From NCBI GenBank assembly GCA_022824945.1, contig JAJDYX010000027.1, positions 100,272 through 164,271 on the forward strand: DNA of 64,000 nt. Direction: 5' to 3'. This document shows, in pieces, positions 25,757 to 34,693 of the stretch. The stretch comes from Candidatus Latescibacterota bacterium. GTDB lineage: Bacteria; Latescibacterota; UBA2968. Each line of letters begins with the position of its first letter. Within the stretch, counting starts at the first letter, position 1. Under the pieces are notes generated by a model, which saw nothing but the letters and a program-made list of their open reading frames with translations, made no database searches and had not been told where the DNA came from. A program made the translations under genes and the position numbers.

Positions 25757-27985
25757 ATGATGGATCGTTTACTGGACAATGAACAAAACGGTAGTTTGAA
25801 TTGGTTGAAGCACGCTTTGCCCGAAGGGGAAGACGAACTTATCCGGGTACAGACCGATCTGGATGAAAAAGGTGACTTCGGGAATCAGTGGGTGGTTGTG
25901 ACGCGCAATCGCGTGCTGGTACGGCAAAATGGCTCGATTTCGGATATTCCTATTTCCGAAATTGAACTGGCACGCACCGAGGCATTGGTGGGCGGTGCGC
26001 GCCTGGAAATTCATCGGAAAAATAAACCGACTATTCACGTTCCGTATTCCCTGACGCAGGCACAAAAGTTTTCGGAGACCACGCGGGGGATCGAGCAGTT
26101 GCGCAAGGAACAAGAATTTTTTATCAACGCGAACCTGGATCGCACAATCTGCGAATCGTGTGGTCGCCTATTACCCGAAAAAAATGGGATATGTCCGGCC
26201 TGTTTGAACAAATTTGCAACGTTGGGACGCATTGCATCGTATTTGAAGCCCTACAAAATACGCGCGCTTGTGCTGGCTCTGGCGTCTATTGTGACGACAG
26301 TCGCCGAATTGATTCCGCCTTATGTGACCAAGCTCATTGTCGATGATGTGCTGGTGCTGCCCGAGGGCACGGAGATGCTGTACGACGAGCGGCTCAGTTT
26401 GCTCGGCTGGCTCGTGCTGGCTCTGGTGGGTATCCGGCTGATAACCTGGGGGGGAGAATGGGCGCACGGCTGGACAGTTACCTGGCTTTCAGCGCGGGTG
26501 ACGGCAGATATTCGCAGCCAGCTTTACAGGCGTTTGGAATTGCTATCTCTGCAATTTTACGACAAGCGGCAAGTTGGCGCGGTGATGTCTCGCGTGACGA
26601 CCGATAGCAGTCGTTTACAGATGTTTTTGGTCGATGGATTGCCCTATCTGGTGATTGAGGCGATGATGTTGCTGGGGATTCTCGCCGCGCTGTTTATGAT
26701 GAGTTGGTCGCTGGCTATTCTGGTGCTGATTCCCGTTCCGTTAATCATGATCTGGGGATATGCGTTTTATCGGCGGATGCGGAAATTTTTTACCAGTTGG
26801 ATGCAGTCGTGGTCAGACACGATGGCGCGGGTCAATGAAGCGCTCACGGGCATTCGCGTGGTGAAGGCATTTGCACAGGAAAAGCAGGAAATCCGGGTTT
26901 TCAAAAGGCGCAATGACAAATTGACGCGCATCGGCATTACGACCGAGGTCAACCGGGGTATTTTTTACAAAACGATGACCTTGTTGACGGCGGCGGGCGT
27001 GATTATTGTGTGGTATTACGGGGGGCTTGAGGTAATCGATGGGGAATTGACGCTCGGCACTTTGATGGCTTTTTACAGTTATATGATGTTGCTTTACGGC
27101 CCGCTGGAATGGTTTGGGATGGTCAATTCGTGGATGACGCGCGCAATGGCCGGTGCGGAGCGCATTTTTGAGATTATCGACACGCCCTCCGAAGCGTATC
27201 AAGACCCCAATGCCGTCCCGATGCCCGATATCGATGGGCGCGTGACGTTCAATGACGTCACATTTGGATACGACAAGAGCAAGCCCGTACTTCACGAAAT
27301 CAACCTCGATGTCAAACCGGGGGAGATGATCGGGTTGGTGGGAAAATCCGGCGTGGGCAAGACGACAACGGTAAATCTGATTTGTCGGTTCTACGATGTT
27401 GACCGCGGAAGCATTGAGGTGGATGGGGTGAATTTGCGCGATATACGGCTGGAGGATTTGCGGTCTCAAATCGGCATTGTGTTGCAAGAGCCGTTCCTGT
27501 TTTCGGGTAGTATCGCAGAAAATATCGGCTATGGCAAGCCGGGGGCGACATTCGATGAGATTGTGGAAGCAGCCAGGACTGCCCATGCACACGACTTTAT
27601 CGTGACAAAGCCCGATGGCTATGATACGCTTATCGGCGAGCGAGGAGAATCGCTTTCGGGAGGTGAACGGCAGCGCGTGTCCATAGCACGAGCCATTTTA
27701 CACGATCCCAGAATTTTGATCTTAGACGAGGCCACGTCGTCTGTTGATGTGCAAACGGAAAAACGCATTCAAGATGCGGTTGTGCGATTGGTCAAAGGAC
27801 GAACGACTTTTGCAATCGCCCACCGTTTATCCACCCTGCGCAATGCCGACCGGTTGGTGGTGATGGATGCCGGACGCATTGTGGAAATGGGAACGCACCG
27901 CGAATTGCTTGAAAAGAAGGGCATGTTTTACAAATTGGTGCAGATGCAAGAAGAGATTTCACAGATTATTGCGATTAAGGAATAG
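25757..27985 (+). CDS. ABC exporter half with N-terminal domain and zinc ribbon, subunit 1 (DUF1854-associated)
   Basis: The 742-residue protein has an unusual extra N-terminus. A beta-rich PH-like domain spans about residues 20-120. A zinc ribbon follows with Cys132, 135, 146 and 149 (CESCGRLLPEKNGICPAC). Then come a six-helix exporter domain (about 165-450) and a nucleotide-binding domain with Walker A GKSGVGKTT (near 530), LSGGERQRVS and ILILDEATSS. It probably pairs with the next gene as a heterodimer; both NBDs look catalytically complete. As I recall, this ABC type with DUF1854 is linked to cyanophycin metabolism in some proteobacteria. No cyanophycin gene lies here. Substrate unknown. 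Confidence 0.87.
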   Translation: MMDRLLDNEQNGSLNWLKHALPEGEDELIRVQTDLDEKGDFGNQWVVVTRNRVLVRQNGSISDIPISEIELARTEALVGGARLEIHRKNKPTIHVPYSLTQAQKFSETTRGIEQLRKEQEFFINANLDRTICESCGRLLPEKNGICPACLNKFATLGRIASYLKPYKIRALVLALASIVTTVAELIPPYVTKLIVDDVLVLPEGTEMLYDERLSLLGWLVLALVGIRLITWGGEWAHGWTVTWLSARVTADIRSQLYRRLELLSLQFYDKRQVGAVMSRVTTDSSRLQMFLVDGLPYLVIEAMMLLGILAALFMMSWSLAILVLIPVPLIMIWGYAFYRRMRKFFTSWMQSWSDTMARVNEALTGIRVVKAFAQEKQEIRVFKRRNDKLTRIGITTEVNRGIFYKTMTLLTAAGVIIVWYYGGLEVIDGELTLGTLMAFYSYMMLLYGPLEWFGMVNSWMTRAMAGAERIFEIIDTPSEAYQDPNAVPMPDIDGRVTFNDVTFGYDKSKPVLHEINLDVKPGEMIGLVGKSGVGKTTTVNLICRFYDVDRGSIEVDGVNLRDIRLEDLRSQIGIVLQEPFLFSGSIAENIGYGKPGATFDEIVEAARTAHAHDFIVTKPDGYDTLIGERGESLSGGERQRVSIARAILHDPRILILDEATSSVDVQTEKRIQDAVVRLVKGRTTFAIAHRLSTLRNADRLVVMDAGRIVEMGTHRELLEKKGMFYKLVQMQEEISQIIAIKE

Positions 27986-27991
27986 GTTCAC

Positions 27992-30271
27992 ATGAATTAC
28001 GTATCTGGAAAACCATTGATCGAAAGACTTCCGCCATCCGTGGCAAAGAAGCTGAGTGCGGCAAAGCCCAATGGCGAGACCGTGCTGATGCAGGTGGCAA
28101 CGGATCTGGACGAGTCTCTGAATTACAACCCGCAGTGGGTGGTGGTAACCGATCAACAGGTGCTGGTGATTCCCGAATCGGGTGTGGATGGCACGCAGGC
28201 GATGGCGATTGGCGATGTGGAAGACGTGAAAGTGGAGGAACGCGTGGGCTTGGGCGCCCTGGCATTGACGCACAAAGCGGGACCCGGGATGCATGTACCT
28301 TATTCGCCGTCTCTCACTGCGGTGTTTGCCGAAGTGGCCGATGGGATTCGACAATTGAAGGATAAAGAACTGCTAACATTGCCCACAGAATTGGAGCAGA
28401 CCCACTGCGAGCATTGTGGCAGGCGATTGCCCGAAAAAAATGGAGTATGTGCTGCGTGTTTAAAAAAGTGGCAGACGTTTCGGCGCATTGTGGGGTATAT
28501 GGCGGCTTATCCCGTGCGTCTGGTCACCACCATAGCCCTGACATTTGTCAGCGCTTTATTTACGCTGTTGCCACCCAAAATTACAGAGTATGTGATTGAC
28601 GGTGTTTTGACAACGGGCTGGGATGCGGTTGAGATTCCATTTATCACATCAACTGATCGCCTTGATCGATTGGGACTGTTGATTTTAGGGCTTGTTATTA
28701 TACGGCTGTTGATCTGGGGGGTCGATGTGGTGATGGCGGCGTTGAGCCGGTCGTTGGGGTTGCGCGCTATCGGCGATTTGCGGGAAGATCTCTACCGCGC
28801 GTTTCAGATGGTGCCTGTTCGCTTTTACGATCGGCGAAAAGTGGGGGCGCTGACGTCCCGCATGAATAATGATACGGACCGCATGGAAGTGATCATGACG
28901 TATGATTTTTATTATGTGTTTTCAAACAGTTTGTTATTTGTCGGCATTCTGGGCTTTCTGGCGTGGATGAACTGGCAACTCACGCTGTTTGTGGTGGCTC
29001 CTATTCCGCTGATTGTGCTTGCCGGCACACGGATATGGTACCGCATCATGACATTCTGGACGCAGTGGTCGGGAAAGTGGGGCAGGTTATCGGCACAGTT
29101 GAATGAGTCAATTCACGGTATTCGCGTTGTGAAAGCATTTGCACAGGAAGCAAAAGAGAGCGAGCGTTTTGACCAGTACAACGAAGACCTGCGCGATGTG
29201 GATACCCGGGGCGAACGGGCCTGGTTTGTTTTTTGGACTGTGACAAATCTGTTTATGAACGTCGGGGTGTTTTTTGTATGGTACTTCGGCGGAAAACAGA
29301 TTCTGGGCGGTGAATTGACGCTGGGTGCGTTAATCGCATTTATGAGTTATCTCTGGATGTTGTACCAACCATTGCGATGGTTTGGAGATTTTTACAGTTA
29401 TATTTTGCGGGCATTTGCCGGTGCGCAGCGCGTGTTCGAGGTGATCGATTCCGAACCCGAGCCATACCAGAAACCCGATGCCGTGCGGTTGCCAAAAATT
29501 GAGGGGCATTTGAAGTTTGAGTCCGTTTTCTTTGGTTATGATCCCGGCAAGCCCGTGCTCAAGGGGGTTGATCTGGAGGTGAAAGCGGGCGAGATGATTG
29601 GGCTTGTGGGCAAGTCCGGTGCTGGCAAGTCAACGCTGATCAATCTGATATGTCGATTCTACGATCCCGACCGCGGGCAGTTGATGGTGGATGGCGTGCC
29701 GATGACCGATGTGAATCTGCGCGATTTGCGATCCCAAATCGGAATGGTGCATCAGCAACCCTTTTTGTTTGACGGCACGATTGCCGAAAATATCGCCTAT
29801 GGCAAACCCGACGCGACCTTTGACGAGGTAATGCGCGCCGCAATGGCAGCCGAAGCACACGAGTTTATTGTGAAAAAGCCCGATGGTTATGACATGCGGG
29901 TGGGGGAAAGCGGCGGACGTCTGTCGGGCGGCGAAAAACAGCGGGTGTCTATCGCGCGGGCGATTTTGCACAATCCGCGGATTCTCATTCTCGATGAAGC
30001 GACGTCTTCGCTGGATACACCGACCGAGAAGAAGATTCAGATGGCGATTGCGCGCCTGGTTGAAGGGCGTACGACATTTGCGATTGCACACCGGTTGTCA
30101 ACTCTTCGCAGCGCAGATCGGCTCGTGGTGATGGATGAAGGCAATATCGCCGAAGTCGGTACGCATCAGGAGTTGATGGATCGAGAAGGCATTTTTTATC
30201 GCCTGGTCAGGACACAGCAAGAGACGACATTGGATATGTTTATGACTGCGGTGGGGGTAGAGTTGGAGTAA
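27992..30271 (+). CDS. ABC exporter half with N-terminal domain and zinc ribbon, subunit 2 (DUF1854-associated)
   Basis: This is a 759-residue paralogue of the preceding gene, starting 6 bases after it. It has the same plan. The N-terminal beta domain contains YNPQWVVVTDQQVLVIP. The zinc ribbon uses Cys139, 142, 153 and 156 (CEHCGRRLPEKNGVCAAC). The six-helix transmembrane domain follows, then the NBD with GKSGAGKSTL, LSGGEKQRVS and ILILDEATSSLD. Conservation of the CxxC-x10-CxxC ribbon in both subunits means it matters for function, perhaps as a sensor or partner docking site. The DUF1854 gene follows. Confidence 0.87.
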   Translation: MNYVSGKPLIERLPPSVAKKLSAAKPNGETVLMQVATDLDESLNYNPQWVVVTDQQVLVIPESGVDGTQAMAIGDVEDVKVEERVGLGALALTHKAGPGMHVPYSPSLTAVFAEVADGIRQLKDKELLTLPTELEQTHCEHCGRRLPEKNGVCAACLKKWQTFRRIVGYMAAYPVRLVTTIALTFVSALFTLLPPKITEYVIDGVLTTGWDAVEIPFITSTDRLDRLGLLILGLVIIRLLIWGVDVVMAALSRSLGLRAIGDLREDLYRAFQMVPVRFYDRRKVGALTSRMNNDTDRMEVIMTYDFYYVFSNSLLFVGILGFLAWMNWQLTLFVVAPIPLIVLAGTRIWYRIMTFWTQWSGKWGRLSAQLNESIHGIRVVKAFAQEAKESERFDQYNEDLRDVDTRGERAWFVFWTVTNLFMNVGVFFVWYFGGKQILGGELTLGALIAFMSYLWMLYQPLRWFGDFYSYILRAFAGAQRVFEVIDSEPEPYQKPDAVRLPKIEGHLKFESVFFGYDPGKPVLKGVDLEVKAGEMIGLVGKSGAGKSTLINLICRFYDPDRGQLMVDGVPMTDVNLRDLRSQIGMVHQQPFLFDGTIAENIAYGKPDATFDEVMRAAMAAEAHEFIVKKPDGYDMRVGESGGRLSGGEKQRVSIARAILHNPRILILDEATSSLDTPTEKKIQMAIARLVEGRTTFAIAHRLSTLRSADRLVVMDEGNIAEVGTHQELMDREGIFYRLVRTQQETTLDMFMTAVGVELE

Positions 30272-30283
30272 AAGGCAAAAGCA

Positions 30284-30318
30284 ACCACAGATGAACACGG
30301 ATGAACACAAATGAAGGC
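30284..30318. repeat. Short ATGAACAC-type tandem repeat
   Basis: CCACAGATGAACACGGATG followed by AACACAAATGAA gives near-identical units with a 10-base period, between the second ABC gene and DUF1854. This motif resembles a widespread intergenic repeat in environmental bacteria; I know no function for it. Confidence 0.5.
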
Positions 30319-30402
30319 ACCTGTTTTTGGAGCAGTGGTGGATGAGCTGATACTCGCTTCGTTACATGAGGTCAGACAGAGTAATTTTGATTGGAGATTT
30401 TA

Positions 30403-30972
30403 ATGGCTATTGATACGCTGGAGATGGAAGTGGAAGAGTTTGAAGAAAATACAGAGGAATGGAAGCCGATACCCATTGAGATGGTACATCCCGAATCGGT
30501 TGATCCGGGTAAGATCCGCTTGTTTAAGGAGCCACAGTGGATTTTGCGGATGACGATTGAAGGAGATCGGTCCTATACCCGCGTGAAAGTGGTGCGGGCA
30601 GCACCTTTGACGGAGCCGGATCGCTATTTTTGCATTTTGGATATCAAGGATGAAGCGATCTGTATGGTCAAAGATCTGTCCGATTTGCCAGACGAGAGCC
30701 AGGATCTGGTGTATGAGGAATTAGACAACCGATATTTGACGGCTGAGATCCTGAAGATCGTAGCGTTGCAAAATGAATACGGCGTGACGTACTGGACTGT
30801 CGATACGGACCGGGGCAGGCGCGATTTTGTGGCCAAGTCCGTCGCCGAAAACGCACAGTGGTTGGGAGACACGCGGTTGATGATTTTTGATGTGGATAAC
30901 AATCGCTTTGAGGTGCCCGATATAAGGGCCCTGGATCGACGCAGTCAGGGATTGTTGGAATCAGTTGTATAA
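30403..30972 (+). CDS. DUF1854 family protein
   Basis: The 189-residue protein starts at ATG 30403 with GGAG six bases upstream. It contains the DUF1854 blocks VRAAPLTEPDRYFCILD, ICMVKDLSDLPDESQDLVYEEL, YWTVDTDRGRRDFV and RLMIFDVDNNRFEVPDI. From recall, DUF1854 genes lie beside a pair of ABC exporters and are labelled cyanophycin-metabolism-associated in some genomes. Here too it follows two such genes. It has no signal peptide or membrane segment, so it is probably a cytoplasmic accessory factor, perhaps touching the zinc-ribbon domains. Its reaction, if any, is unknown. Confidence 0.85.
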   Translation: MAIDTLEMEVEEFEENTEEWKPIPIEMVHPESVDPGKIRLFKEPQWILRMTIEGDRSYTRVKVVRAAPLTEPDRYFCILDIKDEAICMVKDLSDLPDESQDLVYEELDNRYLTAEILKIVALQNEYGVTYWTVDTDRGRRDFVAKSVAENAQWLGDTRLMIFDVDNNRFEVPDIRALDRRSQGLLESVV

Positions 30973-30989
30973 AATAAAGGATAGAATCT

Positions 30990-31274
30990 ATGAAGACAAA
31001 CAACGACAATGCGATGGGTGACACCAAAACCATTGAGGCATCGGAGTTCAAGATCAAGTGTCTGAAACTCATGGACGAGGTTGCTGAAACCGGCGAAGAT
31101 ATTGTCATTACCAGGAACGGCCGCCCGGTTTCGAGGCTCGTACCGTATTGGGAGAAGCCGAAGACACTTTGGGGCATTGATCGCGGAAAATTCGAGATAC
31201 TTGGTGACATCATCGAGCCAATTGACGTGGAATGGGAGGCCGAAACCGGTAAAATGCGAGACGGTGACAAGTGA
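30990..31274 (+). CDS. Antitoxin, Phd/YefM family
   Basis: The 94-residue protein has the Phd/YefM fold pattern TKTIEASEFKIKCLKLMDEV, then TGEDIVITRNGRPVSRLVP, the strand-helix DNA-binding half of such antitoxins. The acidic tail (EPIDVEWEAETGKMRDGDK) would wrap the toxin. It overlaps the PIN gene by four bases (GTGA), the usual coupling. The complex probably represses its own promoter. Confidence 0.88.
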   Translation: MKTNNDNAMGDTKTIEASEFKIKCLKLMDEVAETGEDIVITRNGRPVSRLVPYWEKPKTLWGIDRGKFEILGDIIEPIDVEWEAETGKMRDGDK

Positions 31275-31669
31275 TTCTACTCGACACGCATGTTATGCTA
31301 TGGCTCAGATTGGGTGTGCCGCGATTGGGGACCAATGCCCGACGCGAAATTGACCAGGCGTGGCAGTCCAATGAAGTGGGAGTCTCTGCAATTTCGTTCT
31401 GGGAAGTGGCAATGCTCAAGGATAAAGGACGGATCAGGTTTCCTATGGATGTCGGACGATGGCGCCGAGAGCAACTGGCACAGGGCTTGATCGAGATTTC
31501 CGTTGATGGAGAAATTGCCACTCGTGCCGGTCTTCTTCCTAACATGCACGGCGACCCAGCAGATCGCCTCATTGTCGCCACTGCGTTAGCTGGCCACAGG
31601 CTGGTGACCGCCGACCAGCGAATTCTCGATTGGTCCGGACAGTTGAACCGACTGGATGCAGCCAAGTAG
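31271..31669 (+). CDS. PIN-domain toxin, VapC-like
   Basis: The 132-residue protein starts at GTG within the end of the antitoxin gene. PIN ribonuclease acidic residues are in place: LLDTHV at the N-terminus, SAISFWEVAML in the middle, and GDPADRLIVATA and TADQRIL near the end. Such toxins cleave RNA, often tRNA or rRNA, when the antitoxin is degraded. A stable hairpin lies 78 bases downstream. Confidence 0.9.
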   Translation: MILLDTHVMLWLRLGVPRLGTNARREIDQAWQSNEVGVSAISFWEVAMLKDKGRIRFPMDVGRWRREQLAQGLIEISVDGEIATRAGLLPNMHGDPADRLIVATALAGHRLVTADQRILDWSGQLNRLDAAK

Positions 31670-31747
31670 AAAGTCCTTATTTTTTTCTCACCTCAAGTAT
31701 GTAGCGGAATAACCACCTGGTGCATTTGACCGCGACAATCGAACTGC

Positions 31748-31793
31748 AAAGAGTATGCCCCGGCACAATGATGCTGGGGCATACTCTTTTGGG
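31748..31793 (+). terminator. Very stable hairpin downstream of the toxin-antitoxin pair
   Basis: A perfect 14-bp stem (31748-31761 with 31776-31789) extends through GGCA/TGCT to nearly 18 bp around the loop CAATGA. Only four T follow, then a run of seven G. It may terminate vapBC transcription weakly or act as an RNA structure. The gap 31670-31972 around it (303 bases) holds no convincing gene; a 94-codon frame at 31755 runs through the hairpin and looks spurious. Confidence 0.6.
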
Positions 31794-31972
31794 GGGGTAT
31801 CCTGCTCCATCCTTGCATCACTGGATAGAATCACTCCAGCGCAGGCTCTGATCATCCTGATCCTTTTTTCTTGTATGGTCAGTCTCGAATCACTAACTTG
31901 TCGAAACTCGGTGAGATATTTGTGCGTCTCTTTATCAGCAAATCATTTTAATCCGGTTATCTGGAGGTTTTT

Positions 31973-33727
31973 ATGCGCAGGCGAATTGGTCGAATTTTGG
32001 CGTGGATTGGCGGAATTACAGTGGGGTTGGTCGTCCTGATCATCTTGGCGGTTGCATTGTTCTCTGGCGAAGATCCCGTGCCCGATCAGGTAATTTTGGA
32101 GATCAATCTGGAGCAGGGGGTTGCGGAGTATGTGCCCGAAGATCCGTTTGCAAAATTGATCGCAGACGAAACGCGCTCGCTGCGCGATGTGATCGGTGCT
32201 TTAGACGCAGCGGCTTCGGATGATCGCGTTGTGGGATTGCTGGCTCGTGGGGGCGGCGCGCCGATGGGATTTGCACAGGCACAAGAAATAAGAGATGCGG
32301 TTCTATCTTTTGGAAAAAGCGGAAAACCCACCGCGATTTTTGCCGAGACATTTGGCGAATTTGGATCGGGAAATGTCGGATATTATCTGGCGACGGCATT
32401 TGAGCGCATCTATCTCCAACCCTCGGGCGATGTGGGCTTGATGGGACTGGCGATGGAGCATCCCTTTGTCAAGGGAACATTGGATTCGCTTGGGATTGGG
32501 GTGCAGATGGATCACCGGTATGAGTATAAAAATGCGATGAACCTATATACCGAAACCAAATTTACAGACGCGCATCGCGAGGCGAGTGAAGCACTTTTAA
32601 AGTCGATGGTCGATCAGATGGTCCTGGGTATTTCTCGGGAGCGGGGTACAACGCCCGAAGCTGTCCGCGACCTCATCAATCGCGGGCCATTTTTGGCTTT
32701 GTCTGCCCATGCCGAAGGCCTGGTAGATAGTCTGGCGTATTGGGATGAGGTGCGCGATCTGGTAAAGAGCGAACACAGCAAAGATGCCAAATGGCTGGAT
32801 ATAAAGAATTATCTCAAGCGCATTGATGAAAAGCCTTATAGTGAAGGTACAAAGGTGGCGTTGATCTACGGCGTGGGACCTGTACATCGCGGCAAGAGCA
32901 CCTACGATCCCTTGTATGCGTCAGGGACAATGGGCGCGAGTACCCTGACCAGTGCTTTTCGCGATGCAGTGAAGGATAAGGATGTGCGTGCAATTTTGTT
33001 TCGAATAGACTCTCCCGGTGGGTCTTACGTTGCTTCTGATGCGATCTGGCGTGAGGTTGCCAAAGCTAAGAAGGCAGATAAACCCGTGATTGTATCAATG
33101 GGCAATGTGGCCGGTTCTGGAGGATATTTTGTGGCGATGAATGCCGATAAAATTGTGGCGCAACCAGGCAGCATCACGGGATCTATCGGGGTGTTAGCAG
33201 GCAAATTTATAACAACTGAATTTTGGAAACGCCTGGGCATTACCTGGGATACGGCGCAGGTGGGTGAAAACGCTCTGATATGGGGCACGGGTGCAGAATT
33301 TACACCCGAGCAATGGACGAAATTCCAGACGTGGTTAGATCGCATTTACGAAGATTTTACAGCAAAAGTTGCCGAGGGGCGCGACATGTCACAGGCTGAT
33401 GTCCACGCTGTGGCAAAGGGGCGAATCTGGACTGGGGAGGACGCCAAAGCGCATGGCCTGATCGATGAATTGGGCGGCCTGAAGACCGCAATGCGTCTGA
33501 TTCGGGAGGCATTGGAATTGGAAGCTGATGAATCTCTCAACCTCGTGGTATTTCCCAAAGAAAAGACGCTGATAGAACAGGTGATGGAAAAAGGACTGAT
33601 CCGCACGCTGAGCAATGGCGATGCGCTGGCGAGACTCGCCACAGAGTTACAACCCGTTTTTCGCCTTGCGCGCACAGTGGGGCAGCCGAGACAGGTATTG
33701 GAGATGACACCCGTGGATATTCGATAA
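31973..33727 (+). CDS. sppA: Signal peptide peptidase SppA, long (67-kDa) type
   Basis: This inner-membrane serine protease with a Ser-Lys dyad degrades cleaved signal peptides and membrane proteins. The 584-residue length fits the two-domain E. coli type. One membrane anchor lies at residues 10-33. The general base is Lys186 (YEYKNAMNLYTE) in the first repeat and the nucleophile is Ser382 (GNVAGSGGYFVA) in the second. AILFRIDSPGGS precedes it, and PGSITGSIGV follows. The start ATG at 31973 follows GGAGG. The amidohydrolase gene comes after 11 bases, probably in the same transcript. Confidence 0.95.
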   Translation: MRRRIGRILAWIGGITVGLVVLIILAVALFSGEDPVPDQVILEINLEQGVAEYVPEDPFAKLIADETRSLRDVIGALDAAASDDRVVGLLARGGGAPMGFAQAQEIRDAVLSFGKSGKPTAIFAETFGEFGSGNVGYYLATAFERIYLQPSGDVGLMGLAMEHPFVKGTLDSLGIGVQMDHRYEYKNAMNLYTETKFTDAHREASEALLKSMVDQMVLGISRERGTTPEAVRDLINRGPFLALSAHAEGLVDSLAYWDEVRDLVKSEHSKDAKWLDIKNYLKRIDEKPYSEGTKVALIYGVGPVHRGKSTYDPLYASGTMGASTLTSAFRDAVKDKDVRAILFRIDSPGGSYVASDAIWREVAKAKKADKPVIVSMGNVAGSGGYFVAMNADKIVAQPGSITGSIGVLAGKFITTEFWKRLGITWDTAQVGENALIWGTGAEFTPEQWTKFQTWLDRIYEDFTAKVAEGRDMSQADVHAVAKGRIWTGEDAKAHGLIDELGGLKTAMRLIREALELEADESLNLVVFPKEKTLIEQVMEKGLIRTLSNGDALARLATELQPVFRLARTVGQPRQVLEMTPVDIR

Positions 33728-33738
33728 TAAAGGAGGGC

Positions 33739-34500
33739 ATGATGATCACCGCAGATTTTGAAGCGTATTTGACCGATGATTGGTATGGACAGCAGATAAC
33801 GGTTGATGCTTTGTTGGAATGTGAGGCTGAAGCGGGGTTTGAGATGGCGGTGGTAATGCCGCAGACCAAGCCCCTTCCGGACAATGATGGGTTGCTCGAC
33901 AAGACAGCGGGAGATCCCCGGCTCTTGCCCTGTCCGCTCGTGGATCCGCATTGGGGAGCAGAGGGGATTTCTGCACTAAAGGCGTATGTCGATCGCGGTG
34001 CTCAGGGCGTGAAGCTAATGGGCGCTATTCACAAATACAACGTGGATGATCCCATGGTCATTCCGTTTGTGGAATCCGCTCGTGACCTGGGGATTGTGGT
34101 ATCGATTCATTCCGGGCGAGACAACTGCAGTGCCGAGCGCATTGGTAATGTGGCGCGACAAGTGCCCGGTGTGCCGATTATTATGGACCACATGGGCTTT
34201 CCCGATGGATTTGACATAGCGCTTGAAGTGTGTCGAGAATGCCCCGATGTGTATCTGGGCACAACGATTCTGCGATTTCACAAGTTGTGGGCTATTAATC
34301 CCGAAGAAACCGTGCCGCATGAGGTCAAACAGGCTGTTGAAGAATTGGGGCCCGAACGGATTGTTTTTGGGTCCAATTTACCGGAATATCGCCCGATCCA
34401 GGTCAAGCGGGCAATTCAACGGTTGGAATTGGGCGACGAGGCGGAAGCTCTGATCTTCGGAGGGAATTTGGGACGGATTTATGGGATTGGAGGCAGTTGA
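33739..34500 (+). CDS. Amidohydrolase-superfamily protein (amidohydrolase 2 type)
   Basis: The 253-residue protein has a TIM-barrel metal-hydrolase pattern. It shows GAQGVKLMGAIHKYNVDDP, then VVSIHSGRD, PIIMDHMGFPDG and VFGSNLPEYRP, matching the later metal- and substrate-binding positions of the PF04909 group (decarboxylases and lactonases). The usual HxH near the N-terminus is not evident: the start reads MITADFEAYLTDDW. It may bind metal differently or not at all. Substrate unknown. It is the last gene before a strong terminator. Confidence 0.7.
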   Translation: MMITADFEAYLTDDWYGQQITVDALLECEAEAGFEMAVVMPQTKPLPDNDGLLDKTAGDPRLLPCPLVDPHWGAEGISALKAYVDRGAQGVKLMGAIHKYNVDDPMVIPFVESARDLGIVVSIHSGRDNCSAERIGNVARQVPGVPIIMDHMGFPDGFDIALEVCRECPDVYLGTTILRFHKLWAINPEETVPHEVKQAVEELGPERIVFGSNLPEYRPIQVKRAIQRLELGDEAEALIFGGNLGRIYGIGGS

Positions 34501-34520
34501 TCGTTGGCTTGTAAGACGTG

Positions 34521-34557
34521 AAAAGGGCGGCCCGTGGGTACGCCCTTTTTTATTTTT
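34521..34557 (+). terminator. Rho-independent terminator after the sppA-amidohydrolase unit
   Basis: AAAAGGGCG (34521-34529) pairs with CGCCCTTTT (34541-34549) and a T-rich run follows. The next 130 bases are AT-rich promoter-like DNA in front of the ABC operon at 34694. Confidence 0.8.
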
Positions 34558-34693
34558 TATCTTATATCTGTATTCATCGGCGGTTTTTTTCTGATTTTTC
34601 TTGATTTTTTTCCTTAAACTTGTTTAACTTTTTGAGCTTAAAAAATTAGCCAACCTTCCTTTATCGCTTAACTCACAGGAGGTAAATCTCAGA

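Noticed and set aside
30272..30402. CRISPR-like array from ATGAACAC repeats
   Set aside because: Units are about 10 bases, without unique spacers and without cas genes.
31755..32039. 94-codon open frame before sppA
   Set aside because: It runs through a perfect hairpin, has no ribosome site or recognisable motif, and overlaps the well-supported sppA start.
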